A stretch of DNA of 17,369 bases, from the NCBI GenBank assembly GCA_024195585.1, contig SWBL01000599.1, forward strand, positions 1-17,369. The letters run 5' to 3'. Of the stretch, positions 1 through 9,168 are shown in pieces. The stretch's first letter is position 1. Every line of letters starts with the position of its first letter. The notes below the pieces were generated by a model. That model ran no database searches, was not told the DNA's origin, and saw only the letters and a program-made list of their open reading frames with translations. This DNA comes from Aureobasidium sp. EXF-3400. Taxonomy: Eukaryota; Ascomycota; Dothideomycetes; Dothideales; Saccotheciaceae. The position numbers and the translations under genes are program-made.

Positions 1-777
1 GTAGTGTATCACTAGTCGTGCGTTGTGGAGCTTGCAGTGTGATTGCATGTCCGCGAACCAAGAACAAGATCCGCGCGCCTCTCGAAGGCACGGTGTCCCC
101 TGCCGAAGATGTCATGTTTTTACCCTTTACGGGGTCTGGCCATCGCCTCGTCCTTCTACATGTCCCCCATATGCCTTGTGTTTCTGACTGTCTTGCTTGA
201 AAAAACAGAAAATGGGCGTGGATGGACAGTTCGGAGGGCTCGCAGCTGCACAGGCACAGCCCTGTGGATTCGGGTCACGGGACTTTTGAACTTGTTGGCG
301 GAAAATGAGGAGAAGGCAGGCGCGACGCTCTGGCACGGGTGGTTCTTTCCAGACAGAAGGCACTCCGAGGCATCAATACGCGCGTGTCCAACGACTCGAC
401 AGACCGACTTTTTTGTTTTGCATTAGGTACGTTTGTTTACACTACACCTGTTCGTCCCATTTGCGCCAGGCCCAGAGCCCCCCATGGCCTACCCCGGCCA
501 GAAGAGAGACACACCTCATCTGCCGCCGAACCACCGTCACACACCCACACCCACATCGACCGACGGCGACACGTCCACCGCCCGTATCGGGACGCGGCCA
601 TTGCTTTGCACCTCAAGCTTCTATATCAATGTCTTGGCCATAGCACCGTCGCGTTGTCGCCCATCACCCCTCCTCCCGTAGCTCGGTCGCGTAGGGACGC
701 GTCACAGTCGGCATCCAGTACTCGTAGCTAACCCACGTCTCTAGGGCGTGTGCCCCATGCTGTAACCAGCTTCGACC
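1..777 (+). promoter_or_regulatory. SWI1 upstream region and 5' leader
   Basis: No supported gene lies here; the open frames present have no recognisable protein character and overlap each other in several frames. The second half is rich in C and pyrimidines, with CACCC-like runs around 535-560, as is common for leaders of fungal housekeeping genes. No TATA box stands out. The region ends in a good initiation context (GACC before the ATG at 778). A possible leader intron is listed separately. Confidence 0.6.
427..744 (+). other. Candidate 5'UTR intron of SWI1
   Basis: A strong donor (AG before GTACGT at 427-432) and a textbook branch site plus acceptor (GCTAAC at 727-732, then TAG ending at 744) frame a 318-nt segment just upstream of the SWI1 start codon. 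Nearer acceptors at 469 and 475 would give 43- or 49-nt introns, but they lack such a clear branch site. The signals are seen; actual splicing is inferred and would not change the protein. Confidence 0.33.
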
Positions 778-3700
778 ATGAGCGCGCCGTGGCCCGGTCA
801 GACCAATGGCGTCTACATGAACCCCAACATGTCGTCGCTATATGCCAATCCCAATTCCTCAAACATCGACCTCAACTCGTTCGCCCAGAATGGCAGCATC
901 AACCCCCAGCAGGCCTTTGGCGCCCCGCAACAGACATACAACGTTAACTCGGTTGTACCCTCGAAGCGCTCGCGCCCCTCAGAAGACCAGATGCACCACT
1001 CACCGCATGCCCCGTCACAGTCACTAGACATGTCGCGATCGCAAACACCAATGCAAGCCGGTGCCCCCTTCGCATTCAATACCCAGCAACAGCAGCAGCA
1101 GCCCTTCCAAGCCCCGCCCACTCCCTATCAACATCTGCAGCAGAACCCCTCGGCCTCGACCAATGCCACGCCATCGCCTACAATGCAACCTCAGCAGTTC
1201 CGTCCGCCGCAGCAGCCACCACAGCGCATGTCGACCGCCTCGCCGGCCACCTTCGGACAGACCATGTCTCCTGCACCCTCGACGGCTTCCAATAACATGA
1301 TGCAGCCCGGCACTTTCACTCCGCAGCAATCCTTCGGCGCGAACTTCAACCCTTCGTCATCGCAAGCCATGAACATGTCGCAAGGCATCACGTCTGTTCC
1401 CCAAATGCAGCAACAATACCAGCAGAAGCTCTATCAACAACGTCTGCAACAACAGCAACAGCGCCTACAAGCTAACAGCATGGCCCAAGTGCGCGCAAAT
1501 GCTGCTCAGACGGCTGCTGGTTTCAATCCTGCTGCAGCTGCGGCCAATGTCAGCGTTGGTGCCAATGGCATGTCAGCCCCCGGGCAGTCTGCGCAGTCCA
1601 ACCAGCAGAAGCAAGAACAGTGGATGCGATCGCTACAGCAGTTCTGTCAACAAAACAACAGACCGTTCAACCCTCAGCCATCTGTTTGCGGACGACCACT
1701 ACCTTTGTACATTATCTGGGTCATTGTTTTGCAGCACGGCGGCTCCGCTCGCGTCACCCAGTTCCAAGGCTGGCCAACTATCGCACAGAAGGTCGGCTTT
1801 AACCTCCAACAATATCCCACGGCCGCACAAGAACTGCAGCAGTTGTTCGAGGCGAACCTAGGCCAATATGAGCGTGTGTTCATGCAGGCTAGGATGCAGC
1901 AACGTCAGCAGCAAGCTTCGTTGCAAGCCCGTCAGTTGGCTGGACTGGGAACTCCGAATCCCGCCCAAGGCTCCCCCGGCCGCTCCAACGATCAGCTCTC
2001 TGCTCAGCAGCAGACGATGATGCAGATGCAGCAAAAAGCTCAGCAACAACAACAGCAGCAAATGCAGCAGGCCCAACAGCAACAAGCCCAACAAGCTCAA
2101 CAGCAACAGGCAGCACAACAAGCACAGCAGGCACAACAAGCACAACAAGCACAGCAGGCCCAACAAGCTCAGCAACAACAATTGCAATTGCAGCAGCAAC
2201 AGTTACAAGCTCAACAACAGCAGCAGTTGCAGCAACAACAAGCCGCCCAGCAGCAACAACAGCAGCACTCGACTCCTGGGCCTATGATGAACCAACAAGC
2301 CACACCAATGCAGCGCCCTACTCCCACGCCTGTCGCCAATGGGCTAGCCACTCCACAGGCCGCCATGCAGCATTCCGCCTTGAATGAGTTCCGCCGCACT
2401 TCGAGTGTTGGCAAGCTCGACTCAGCACCGCCACAAGACCACGACTCGGCCCGAGTCTCTGCATCACCAGCAGTCAAGGCTCAGTCAGAGGCAGGCGGCA
2501 CTCCAGGCATTAAGCGTGAAGCCAGCACTGCTGATCTCAAACACAATATCGGTCAAGAGACAGAGTACGAGCCGCATCGACGAAGCTTGGATCACTATGG
2601 TGGATACGACATCGTGCCATTGGCCAAGCTTGGTGGTGAGATTGCTCGCCTGGTTCCTGATGTGCCTATGGTCGATGAGATGGGGCTGATAGACATCCGG
2701 GCTCTCACCTTAAGTCTACAGTCTGGCATTCACGCCGAAACTCGCCACGCCTTGGATCATTTGACGTTGATCTCGATAGAACCGCGCATCAACTTGGATC
2801 TTGACAAGTGCGAGGACTTGACAGACGTGCTGGTTGACTGCGCCGAAGTCCAACTTGATACCCTTGCTGACGGTGCCGCCGAGGTCTCCGATGGCCTTGA
2901 CCTGCCATCTTATGAGGATCTTGTCAAGCTATGTCGCATTGAGAACGAGTCCTTGCAAGACATCCCTGCCGTCGGCACTCAGGAATACGAGCTAGATCGT
3001 GCCGCCGACCGTCTCATCGCCGTCACGACATTGCTGCGCAACCTCTCCTTCAACGAGGCAAACCACCGCCTCCTATCATCCAATTCTGTTGTCAATTTTG
3101 TCTCAAACGCAATTCGCTTGCTGGGTACCCGAAACACCTTCCTCCGCACATCGAGGAACGTTGCCGACTTCTACAAGGATATCATCACGTTCCTCTCTAA
3201 TATCACTGGTGTTTTGGAGTTGCCGAGCCGCGATGATGCTCTTCATATTCTTCAGTTCATTCTGGCGTTTGCTCCTCAGCCAGCGCCCAGTCTCTCATCT
3301 GCTTCTTCGTTATTATTCAGCCATTACATACCTTTGGCGCAACGACATCTTCCGCTGGCAGTTGACTGTCTTGCGAAACTTTTGGCTCGCCAAGAACCTA
3401 ATCGGTCGCTGTACCGCAGCATCTTCACTTCATCACAAACACCAAACTCATCTGAATCCACGCCACCAGCAGATTTGCTTACCTCTGCCTTTGCTCTGAG
3501 CATCTCTGTCTTGCCGGAGCGCTCAAAGAGAGCCTTCTCCACCGCTGTAGAGCTAAAGATGGTGGAGGCCAGAAAGGCGTTATTGACGCAGGGCATGTTG
3601 GCTGCCGACATTCTAGCGTCAATGGTCCCAACAGCACAATCGTCTGACGAGGCTGATGAGAAGAATCTCGCCCGTGCTTGGCTTAGCTCTGATGACCGCT

Positions 3701-4125
3701 GGCCTGGAAGTCTGTTGCGCATGGCTTTCGTGCTCTCGGTTGACCGCAGCGCACAAGCACATAGACCGCAACCAGGACATCCGCAGATGCAGCAGATGGA
3801 CCCAGACATGCAAGCTTACGGTCTCATAACACATCGCGGGCTTGGTATGTTGGCACGGTTGGTGGAGAAGGCCGGATTGCCTGCTTCAGAAAAGAACAGG
3901 ACAACCTCCGACGATGGCGGGTCACGAGGAGACGGGCATAGCGATGACGATGATGAGGAAGACTCGGATGAGTTTGACGAGTACGACAAGCCTACACCCA
4001 GCTGGATAGCTAGGTGTAATCCGGCTCCCCAGCGGGAGACGATTCTCGGCGCTCTGCTGTCACCGGACGCAGACAGAGTGGCCTTGAAGCTGTTGTGCAA
4101 ACTTTATGATATGGCGGCTGCCTGA
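778..4125 (+). CDS. SWI1: Swi1-type ARID subunit of the SWI/SNF chromatin remodelling complex
   Basis: This 1115-residue protein matches fungal Swi1, the DNA-binding accessory subunit of the nuclear SWI/SNF nucleosome remodeller. Residues 1-280 are low-complexity and rich in Q, N, P, S and M. An ARID domain spans about 281-370 and keeps the family landmarks (GRPLPLY, then HGGSARVT, then GW). A glutamine/alanine tract follows (about 410-500), including six QQA units. From about 585 to the end the protein is ordered and helical, like the conserved Swi1 C-terminal armadillo-like region, interrupted by an acidic patch near 1058-1076 with a DDDDEED core. The ATG at 778 is the first in frame with a good context. 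The gene is a single exon. Length is close to budding yeast Swi1 (about 1300 residues). Identification rests on the ARID plus overall architecture. Confidence 0.9.
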   Translation: MSAPWPGQTNGVYMNPNMSSLYANPNSSNIDLNSFAQNGSINPQQAFGAPQQTYNVNSVVPSKRSRPSEDQMHHSPHAPSQSLDMSRSQTPMQAGAPFAFNTQQQQQQPFQAPPTPYQHLQQNPSASTNATPSPTMQPQQFRPPQQPPQRMSTASPATFGQTMSPAPSTASNNMMQPGTFTPQQSFGANFNPSSSQAMNMSQGITSVPQMQQQYQQKLYQQRLQQQQQRLQANSMAQVRANAAQTAAGFNPAAAAANVSVGANGMSAPGQSAQSNQQKQEQWMRSLQQFCQQNNRPFNPQPSVCGRPLPLYIIWVIVLQHGGSARVTQFQGWPTIAQKVGFNLQQYPTAAQELQQLFEANLGQYERVFMQARMQQRQQQASLQARQLAGLGTPNPAQGSPGRSNDQLSAQQQTMMQMQQKAQQQQQQQMQQAQQQQAQQAQQQQAAQQAQQAQQAQQAQQAQQAQQQQLQLQQQQLQAQQQQQLQQQQAAQQQQQQHSTPGPMMNQQATPMQRPTPTPVANGLATPQAAMQHSALNEFRRTSSVGKLDSAPPQDHDSARVSASPAVKAQSEAGGTPGIKREASTADLKHNIGQETEYEPHRRSLDHYGGYDIVPLAKLGGEIARLVPDVPMVDEMGLIDIRALTLSLQSGIHAETRHALDHLTLISIEPRINLDLDKCEDLTDVLVDCAEVQLDTLADGAAEVSDGLDLPSYEDLVKLCRIENESLQDIPAVGTQEYELDRAADRLIAVTTLLRNLSFNEANHRLLSSNSVVNFVSNAIRLLGTRNTFLRTSRNVADFYKDIITFLSNITGVLELPSRDDALHILQFILAFAPQPAPSLSSASSLLFSHYIPLAQRHLPLAVDCLAKLLARQEPNRSLYRSIFTSSQTPNSSESTPPADLLTSAFALSISVLPERSKRAFSTAVELKMVEARKALLTQGMLAADILASMVPTAQSSDEADEKNLARAWLSSDDRWPGSLLRMAFVLSVDRSAQAHRPQPGHPQMQQMDPDMQAYGLITHRGLGMLARLVEKAGLPASEKNRTTSDDGGSRGDGHSDDDDEEDSDEFDEYDKPTPSWIARCNPAPQRETILGALLSPDADRVALKLLCKLYDMAAA
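2008..2270 (+). repeat. CAG/CAA microsatellite-like polyglutamine tract in SWI1
   Basis: The tract is built from interrupted CAG and CAA codons. Its core, 2116-2169, is six in-frame copies of a 9-bp unit of the form CARCARGCN, encoding QQA repeats at residues 447-464. Mixing CAG with CAA is expected to slow slippage, but the 9-bp unit can still expand or contract in whole codons, so length variation between strains is likely. Confidence 0.85.
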
Positions 4126-5633
4126 GAGGTGGCAGAAATCAGCATAGCGAAATGAACAAACATGGTAGAAAGGAACAGATGTTGGCCTACAAAATTCAAC
4201 CAAGATACAAACATTGACCGGGATTATGCATATGGGAATCAGCGGTATTAAACACTTTTACGCAAAGCGACTTTTCCTTCTCATCTTCTTCTGAATCCAG
4301 ATCATGTGAACCAAAGAGATCACGACTATGCGAACACGCGTTGTCTTGTAGAATGTGACGTTGCTGCATATGCGGTATGCCGACACGGCTTCTTACATTG
4401 GGTTCTGCCTATTCTTTTCCCACGTGCTCACTGTAACCTTTTTTCTATCCTTGACACAATTGAACTTCGTATTCATCGTTCCATGACTTTTTAAGTGCTG
4501 TTGCTTTTGCACAAAAATCCTCCGTCAGGCTTTCGAGGCTTTCGGGCTGCGGAATCTAAACCTTGGAGCAAGCAAAGGTACGAGACGTTCACAGTTGACG
4601 AAACCGGGTTGGTCGACTTTAACAATCGCCTTGCGGTATGCATACGCCACGGCTTTCCCACCATCATCATTGATGAATCAACATCTTCGCAACCCACACC
4701 GGGGCTATGTTGCAGCTCGGCTGCAGTGAACAACAACAATTCCCATTCGCCCCTGCCATGGCTTACCAAGACTCCGGCTCTCACCCCTCCTAATATGAGC
4801 GTTTCAGACGGTTTGCACTGAAATCAAAAGGTGATTGAGTCATTGGCAATAAGGATCATCTTATCGCAAAACGTGCGGGTGAGATGGCAGATAGGTATAG
4901 CGCAGTTTAAGCTTTAGCGGCTGACAGCGTATGCCCCTGTCAAGTTTCTCTTTCTCGCACTGCGAAACCCCGATTTCCGAGTCTATCACTCATTCTTGCC
5001 AGCGCAGAAGAGGCAGGCTGAACAGCATAGCCACAACGCTTTTTCTGCGTATCTGCCCTGCTAATGATGCTGGTAGCTCCTTTCACCGGTGGAGAGGCTC
5101 TTTTGTTTATTGCGACGGAGCTCGCGTGAGTTGTTTCCCCGTTGCTTCAGCCGCCAACGGGAGTGTCAAAGCCCATTTCAGCGCGCCCGGCAAAATCAGC
5201 CACCGATGATGGTGGAATGAGGGCTGCGGGATAAAGGGTGAGGCTTGTGGGTTAAAGGAGAATAGCGAGTTTTGCAGTGCCTGTTGGACGATCTTGTTTG
5301 TTGGTGCTGAACGAGTGAGATGTGGACGCCTTCAAATGTACGGAGCTGATGATACCCATGCGAGAGAGGCGGGCCGCTAACCACTATACTCGATAAGGGA
5401 GATCCTTTCTCATAGAAGGTAGGATTGTACCGATACCGTCTTTCGGGTGTTTCTCTTTCCTTGTCGAGTGGTTCTGATTTCCTTCTCTCTATTCTTTTTT
5501 CTCATTTTTACGATTTTGGTATATGCGACTATTTGTGCTGTTGGATCTCTAGCCTTGGAGTAAAAACGATATATTTTGGATTGAAGAGCACGGGTATAGA
5601 AAGAGGAAGAGAAGCATAGAACTGTCGTTCAAG
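4126..5633. other. Intergenic region between SWI1 and the GT-like gene
   Basis: About 1.5 kb without a supported gene. The short open frames here (for example 4495-4821 and 4931-5209 on the plus strand) show no domain-like composition, no splice-supported extension and no homology I can recognise. It should hold the SWI1 3'UTR and the promoter and leader of the gene at 5634; the stretch 5425-5520 is T-rich, as in fungal leaders. A tRNA-like 5' half on the minus strand (5351-5400) and a weak direct repeat (4371 and 4632) are the only structures I see. Confidence 0.6.
5351..5400 (-). pseudogene. Probable tRNA 5'-half relic (Asp/Glu-like)
   Basis: Read on the minus strand from 5400, the sequence begins TCCCTTA, continues with AGTATAGTGGTTAG, which is a good tRNA D-arm/box A, then CCCGCCTCTCTCGC followed by GGG, resembling an anticodon arm of tRNA-Asp or tRNA-Glu. 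No box B (GGTTCRANNCC) and no matching 3' acceptor strand follow in the next 300 nt, so it cannot be a functional tRNA. It is either a truncated pseudogene, the head of a decayed tRNA-derived element, or chance similarity. Confidence 0.4.
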
Positions 5634-7181
5634 ATGTCTGGCGTCATGGAAAGGATGGGTTTTGGTGACGAGACCAAATACCACCAGATCAACTCGCTGG
5701 GAGGTGCCCTAGATGCTCTAAGGACAAAAGGCTCGCGAATGAAGCAGAGGATTATCGCTGGCTCGATTGTCTGTGTGCTTATGGTCTTCGTATTCTTGGC
5801 TGTAAGTTGCTACTTCTGGTTCTGCTCTCCAACACAGAAAGTACAACGAGATTGACATTAATTATAGTTCTCTCCCGATACCACCACCTCAGCACTTAGA
5901 CAAGAGCAACTCGACAAATGGTGGAAGGCCACCGACCCGACTGACGCAGCGATCGAATCTGGTATCTGGAACTCGCGACCAGGAGATGAAGAGAAAGAAG
6001 TAGAAGCCACACCCGAGACTTGCGATAACACGCCCGAAATCATTCAAGTCGCCATCCTCGAAACTGTACGCGCACACGATGAAGTCGACGCCGCTCTGGT
6101 CCACTCAATCGCCTCCCAACCCAACGTAAACCTTACCCTCTACCAATCAGGCGCCCGCTACGGCAGCGAGAAGATCTTCCACGCCTTTGGATTGAATTAC
6201 ACTGGTCCTCTGAACCCAGATGACTTTATGGGCACTGATAAGCACACTACAATCCCTGATTTCTTGGTACTTACGACTTCGGAACTGGCTCTAAGACAAG
6301 CGCCTAAACGTCTAGAGGCATTGCTGGCTCAAGGCAAAACACGCTTGATCTGTATCGTCCACCACGCCGACCACTGGGCCGAGGAAGAGAGAAAAGCCGA
6401 CATTAGACCTTGGGTCGATGCCAATATGATTGAGTTCTGGACACTCTCACCACACACCGCCGCTTTCCTCTCCAACACAATCGCTGCATGGGATTCCAAC
6501 TCCAACGAACCCTGGGACAACCCTCCTGCACCTCCGATCAGAGTTTTCGTACCCATATTCCCTGTCGCCGCACCCAACACCACAGCAACAGAACAAGCAT
6601 CCCAAGACTTGAGTTTCGCCATGCAAGGAGATTACGACCCTCACCGCAGAGACTACAAACACATTTTCGAGCGCTTGGGCAACTTTTTGGCAGAGGGAGA
6701 CAGAAATGTTTCTATGCATCTGTTGGGGCAAGGACAAAGACCTTCCGTCCCTGAAAACGTGGCCAGTCATGTTTTCTTCGACCAAAGTCTCAGTTACATC
6801 GAGTTTTACGGTTTGCTTTCCAAAGTCTCTGCTGTACTTCCTGGCTTTGCATCGCCTGAGTATTTGGATCGCAAGGCTAGTTCATCAGTCCCTGCTGCTT
6901 TGATTGCAGGCACCCCATTGGTTGCTGATCGAAGGCTTCTTGCTGCGTATGCTTATGTGGAAGAGGAATCAGTGTGGTTGCAAGAGGATGGGGAGAATGA
7001 GTTTGATGTTGTAGGGAGGATGTTGAGTTCTTCTGCTCAGCAGAGGGAAGAGAAGAGTGAGCATGCTAAGCAGAATGCGAAGAGAATCATTCAAGGCAAT
7101 ATTAGGAGGGTGGGAGAGTGGTTTGGAGAAGGCATTGTGAATTTGTATTGTGGAGGTGGATCTGAGGAGGAAGATGAGTAG
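5634..7181 (+). CDS. Putative type II membrane glycosyltransferase (GT-B-like), two exons
   Basis: Joining 5634-5801 to 5868-7181 gives 493 residues. After a short basic N-terminus, residues 40-57 form a single hydrophobic helix that crosses the exon junction, followed by a stem and a large lumenal domain: a type II Golgi/ER topology. Four N-glycosylation sequons (N144, N166, N293, N336) fit a lumenal location. The C-terminal part (about 366-419, with LPGFASPEYLDRK then AALIAGTPLVADRR) resembles the nucleotide-sugar-binding half of GT-B glycosyltransferases, where a Gly-Thr-Pro turn follows a helix. I do not recognise the exact family, donor or acceptor, so the enzyme call is an inference from fold-like pattern and topology. 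The ATG has A at -3. It converges with the pyruvyltransferase gene 550 bp away. Confidence 0.6.
5802..5867 (+). other. Intron of the GT-like gene (66 nt, phase 0)
   Basis: Donor GTAAGT at 5802, probable branch TTGAC at 5852-5856, acceptor TATAG ending at 5867. The join keeps the frame open from 5634 through 7181 and completes the membrane helix. Without splicing the first exon runs to a stop at 5855. Confidence 0.88.
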
Positions 7182-7731
7182 GATGTCTTTCTTTTCTCGT
7201 CTACTTCTATGTATAAAGCTTTAATCTTTTTGTTCAACTTCATCACACCTTTAGCACTTCCAAAGTGTACAACAAGTTATTCAGAACGGGACATGTGACG
7301 AAGTTGCTTCTTTCGCATGAAACACTGTAGCTCGTTTCAGGTTGTTTAGGAAAGGAGGTTTTGGCCAAGAGACGGCAAGAAGAAAAAAAGACTTTCAGGG
7401 GTGCATATGCAGAGAAGAGCGGAAAGAGGAACGGATGCCAAAAGCAACGAGGAGTCTTGGCTTGAGAGAGAGGAACTGAAATGATAGGAAAGGGCGACTG
7501 AAGTAGAGCGCAATGGCTTGATACAGATTATCAATTGGAGAGAGTGGAGTGTAGAAGAATCGATTTACTCCATCATGCGGAGGTTGAACGGAGCTGAACA
7601 AGGAGAAGGTATTATAACACAGCTGGGCCAGGAGCGCAAGAAACAGTTGGAGGGACAGGACGTATAAATAGGATGATAGAATGAAGTAGTATGAAATTTA
7701 TTAACAAAATAAAAAAGGGTATATAAAAGAA
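7182..7731. other. Convergent intergenic region (3' ends of two genes)
   Basis: About 550 bp between the stop codons of two convergent genes. No ORF here has protein character. It must hold both 3'UTRs; the end near 7700-7730 is A/T-rich and contains the polyadenylation-type hexamer listed separately. Confidence 0.6.
7697..7702 (-). terminator. Candidate polyadenylation signal of the pyruvyltransferase gene
   Basis: A perfect AATAAA on the minus strand about 30 nt past the stop codon at 7732. In fungi this hexamer is only loosely required, so cleavage near here is probable but not certain. Confidence 0.45.
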
Positions 7732-9168
7732 TCACTCTGCGTCAACCTCCGCCATTGGCTCTGCGCCATGAACGAGCTCACCATTCCACCTTCCCTCATT
7801 CTTCTCCTTCTCAAAGAACATCTTCGCAAAGTCTTGTGCCTCATCAATGTCCTCAGCTACTCTCGTACAAGCACAATCCTTTGTCCATGTATCATGGTAA
7901 TTGATGTTCTTGCCCAATTTCGAGTCCATAACAACATGAGGCGTTCCAATCAACGTACTCAAAATATGTCCATGCAAACGATCAGTAATGACAAAGTTTG
8001 CAGCTCCAAGCATTCTGAATCCTTCTGTTGCTTTTGCCCAAGCGCGTTGGTTCTTTCCATTCTCGCGGTGCTGCTTGTCATCGATCTCGGGGGTGGGTGT
8101 GAACTTCCAGTCTACTTTCCAGTAGCTGACGTTGCCGATGCTGCCGCCGAGGTCGAGGTTGCCCTTGCCAAAGGGAATGGACTTTGAGTTTCCGGCGGAG
8201 ATCTCTTTGTCGTCGCGGGCGAGGATGAGGATGTCGTATTCTTTTGGTGTGTTGATGCGGAAGTCGGGACGGCTGCCCCACATGAATGCGATGTCAGGGG
8301 TGAGGACGGTCTTGACTTCTCCTTTGCCGATGCCGTCGGTAATGGCGAGGTCGGTGGATGGTTGAGCAATCTTTTCGCCCTCGAAAGTATCTGCCAGCCA
8401 CTTGTAGCTGGGTGCATCGCGAGCAGCGAGCTGCAGGTTGGGGTGTGATAGGAAAGCTTCCTTTGTGCGGTTGATGCGATCGTTGTGGGTCATATGGATG
8501 CTCTGAGGGAAAGCACGAATGGGAACTTGGGTGAAGTGCTTGATCATCTCGATTCTCGACGGTTGGTCCTCCCAGTAGTAGTCGTTAAAGTTGCCACCGC
8601 CAGCCATGATGATGGCAGAGTTGGGCTTGTGGTCTTCGAGTGCTTGGGTGAACTTGGTCATGTTGCAGCCCCTCTCCATGAAGCGACAGGCCTCCATGGT
8701 TTCGATGCCCATCATGCTCAAGAGAATCTGCTGAGCGGACCAGATGGCGGCATCGCCCTTGTTCTCGGTCTCCAGGTAACCCCAGACATTGACGTAGCGG
8801 ATGCCCTTGAGGAGTTGTTGGTACTCTGAGATCAATTTTTGTTGAGCAGCGTTGACCACGGCTTCGCAGCCTGTTGATGGAGGCGTAGTCTTGTCGTATG
8901 AGATCGGTACATTTGAGATAACAGCGGGTACTGTTGCTGAAGGTGCTGCTGATGCTGATGCTGTCGTTGAGACTGATGAGGTCTGTTGTGTGTTGTTGTT
9001 CTGATCCTCATCCTTGTAAGACGAGAACGGAGACGATACAAAGTCTGTCACATCATCGAGATGTAATGATGAAGGTGATGATACTGTGCCAGTCTGGAAG
9101 AGAGCAATCAAGCAGAGGAACAGAGCCACCACTGCGGCAATATACGCACATCGACTAGGTACAGGCAT
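7732..9168 (-). CDS. Polysaccharide pyruvyltransferase, Pvg1-like, type II membrane protein
   Basis: The 478-residue protein starts at the ATG at 9168; the frame is open 27 nt further upstream but holds no ATG there. Residues 6-27 are a signal-anchor helix, followed by a Ser/Thr/Ala-rich stem to about residue 90. The rest matches the polysaccharide pyruvyl transferase family (PF04230): VWGYLETENKGDAA (128-141), GGGNFNDYYWED (190-201), and near the C-terminus RLHGHILSTLIGTP (397-410), whose Arg and His are conserved in the family. These enzymes move pyruvate from phosphoenolpyruvate onto a terminal sugar as a ketal; in fission yeast Pvg1 does so on galactose of cell-surface glycans in the Golgi. 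The acceptor sugar here is unknown. Single exon. Length exceeds Pvg1 (about 400) because of the long stem. Confidence 0.87.
   Translation of the reverse strand: MPVPSRCAYIAAVVALFLCLIALFQTGTVSSPSSLHLDDVTDFVSSPFSSYKDEDQNNNTQQTSSVSTTASASAAPSATVPAVISNVPISYDKTTPPSTGCEAVVNAAQQKLISEYQQLLKGIRYVNVWGYLETENKGDAAIWSAQQILLSMMGIETMEACRFMERGCNMTKFTQALEDHKPNSAIIMAGGGNFNDYYWEDQPSRIEMIKHFTQVPIRAFPQSIHMTHNDRINRTKEAFLSHPNLQLAARDAPSYKWLADTFEGEKIAQPSTDLAITDGIGKGEVKTVLTPDIAFMWGSRPDFRINTPKEYDILILARDDKEISAGNSKSIPFGKGNLDLGGSIGNVSYWKVDWKFTPTPEIDDKQHRENGKNQRAWAKATEGFRMLGAANFVITDRLHGHILSTLIGTPHVVMDSKLGKNINYHDTWTKDCACTRVAEDIDEAQDFAKMFFEKEKNEGRWNGELVHGAEPMAEVDAE

Noticed and set aside
1684..1734. In-frame 51-nt candidate intron (GTTTGC to TTGCAG) inside the SWI1 ARID region
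   Set aside because: Removing it deletes the conserved GRPLPLY...IVLQ helix of the ARID, which fits the family well when retained; the donor is weak.
1858..2199. Leucine-rich minus-strand frame opposite the SWI1 polyQ tract
   Set aside because: The antisense of CAG/CAA repeats always reads as Leu/Cys-rich low complexity; it is a shadow of SWI1.
4495..5209. Small plus-strand frames 4495-4821 and 4931-5209 as genes
   Set aside because: No recognisable domain, no splice support and odd composition; best treated as non-coding.
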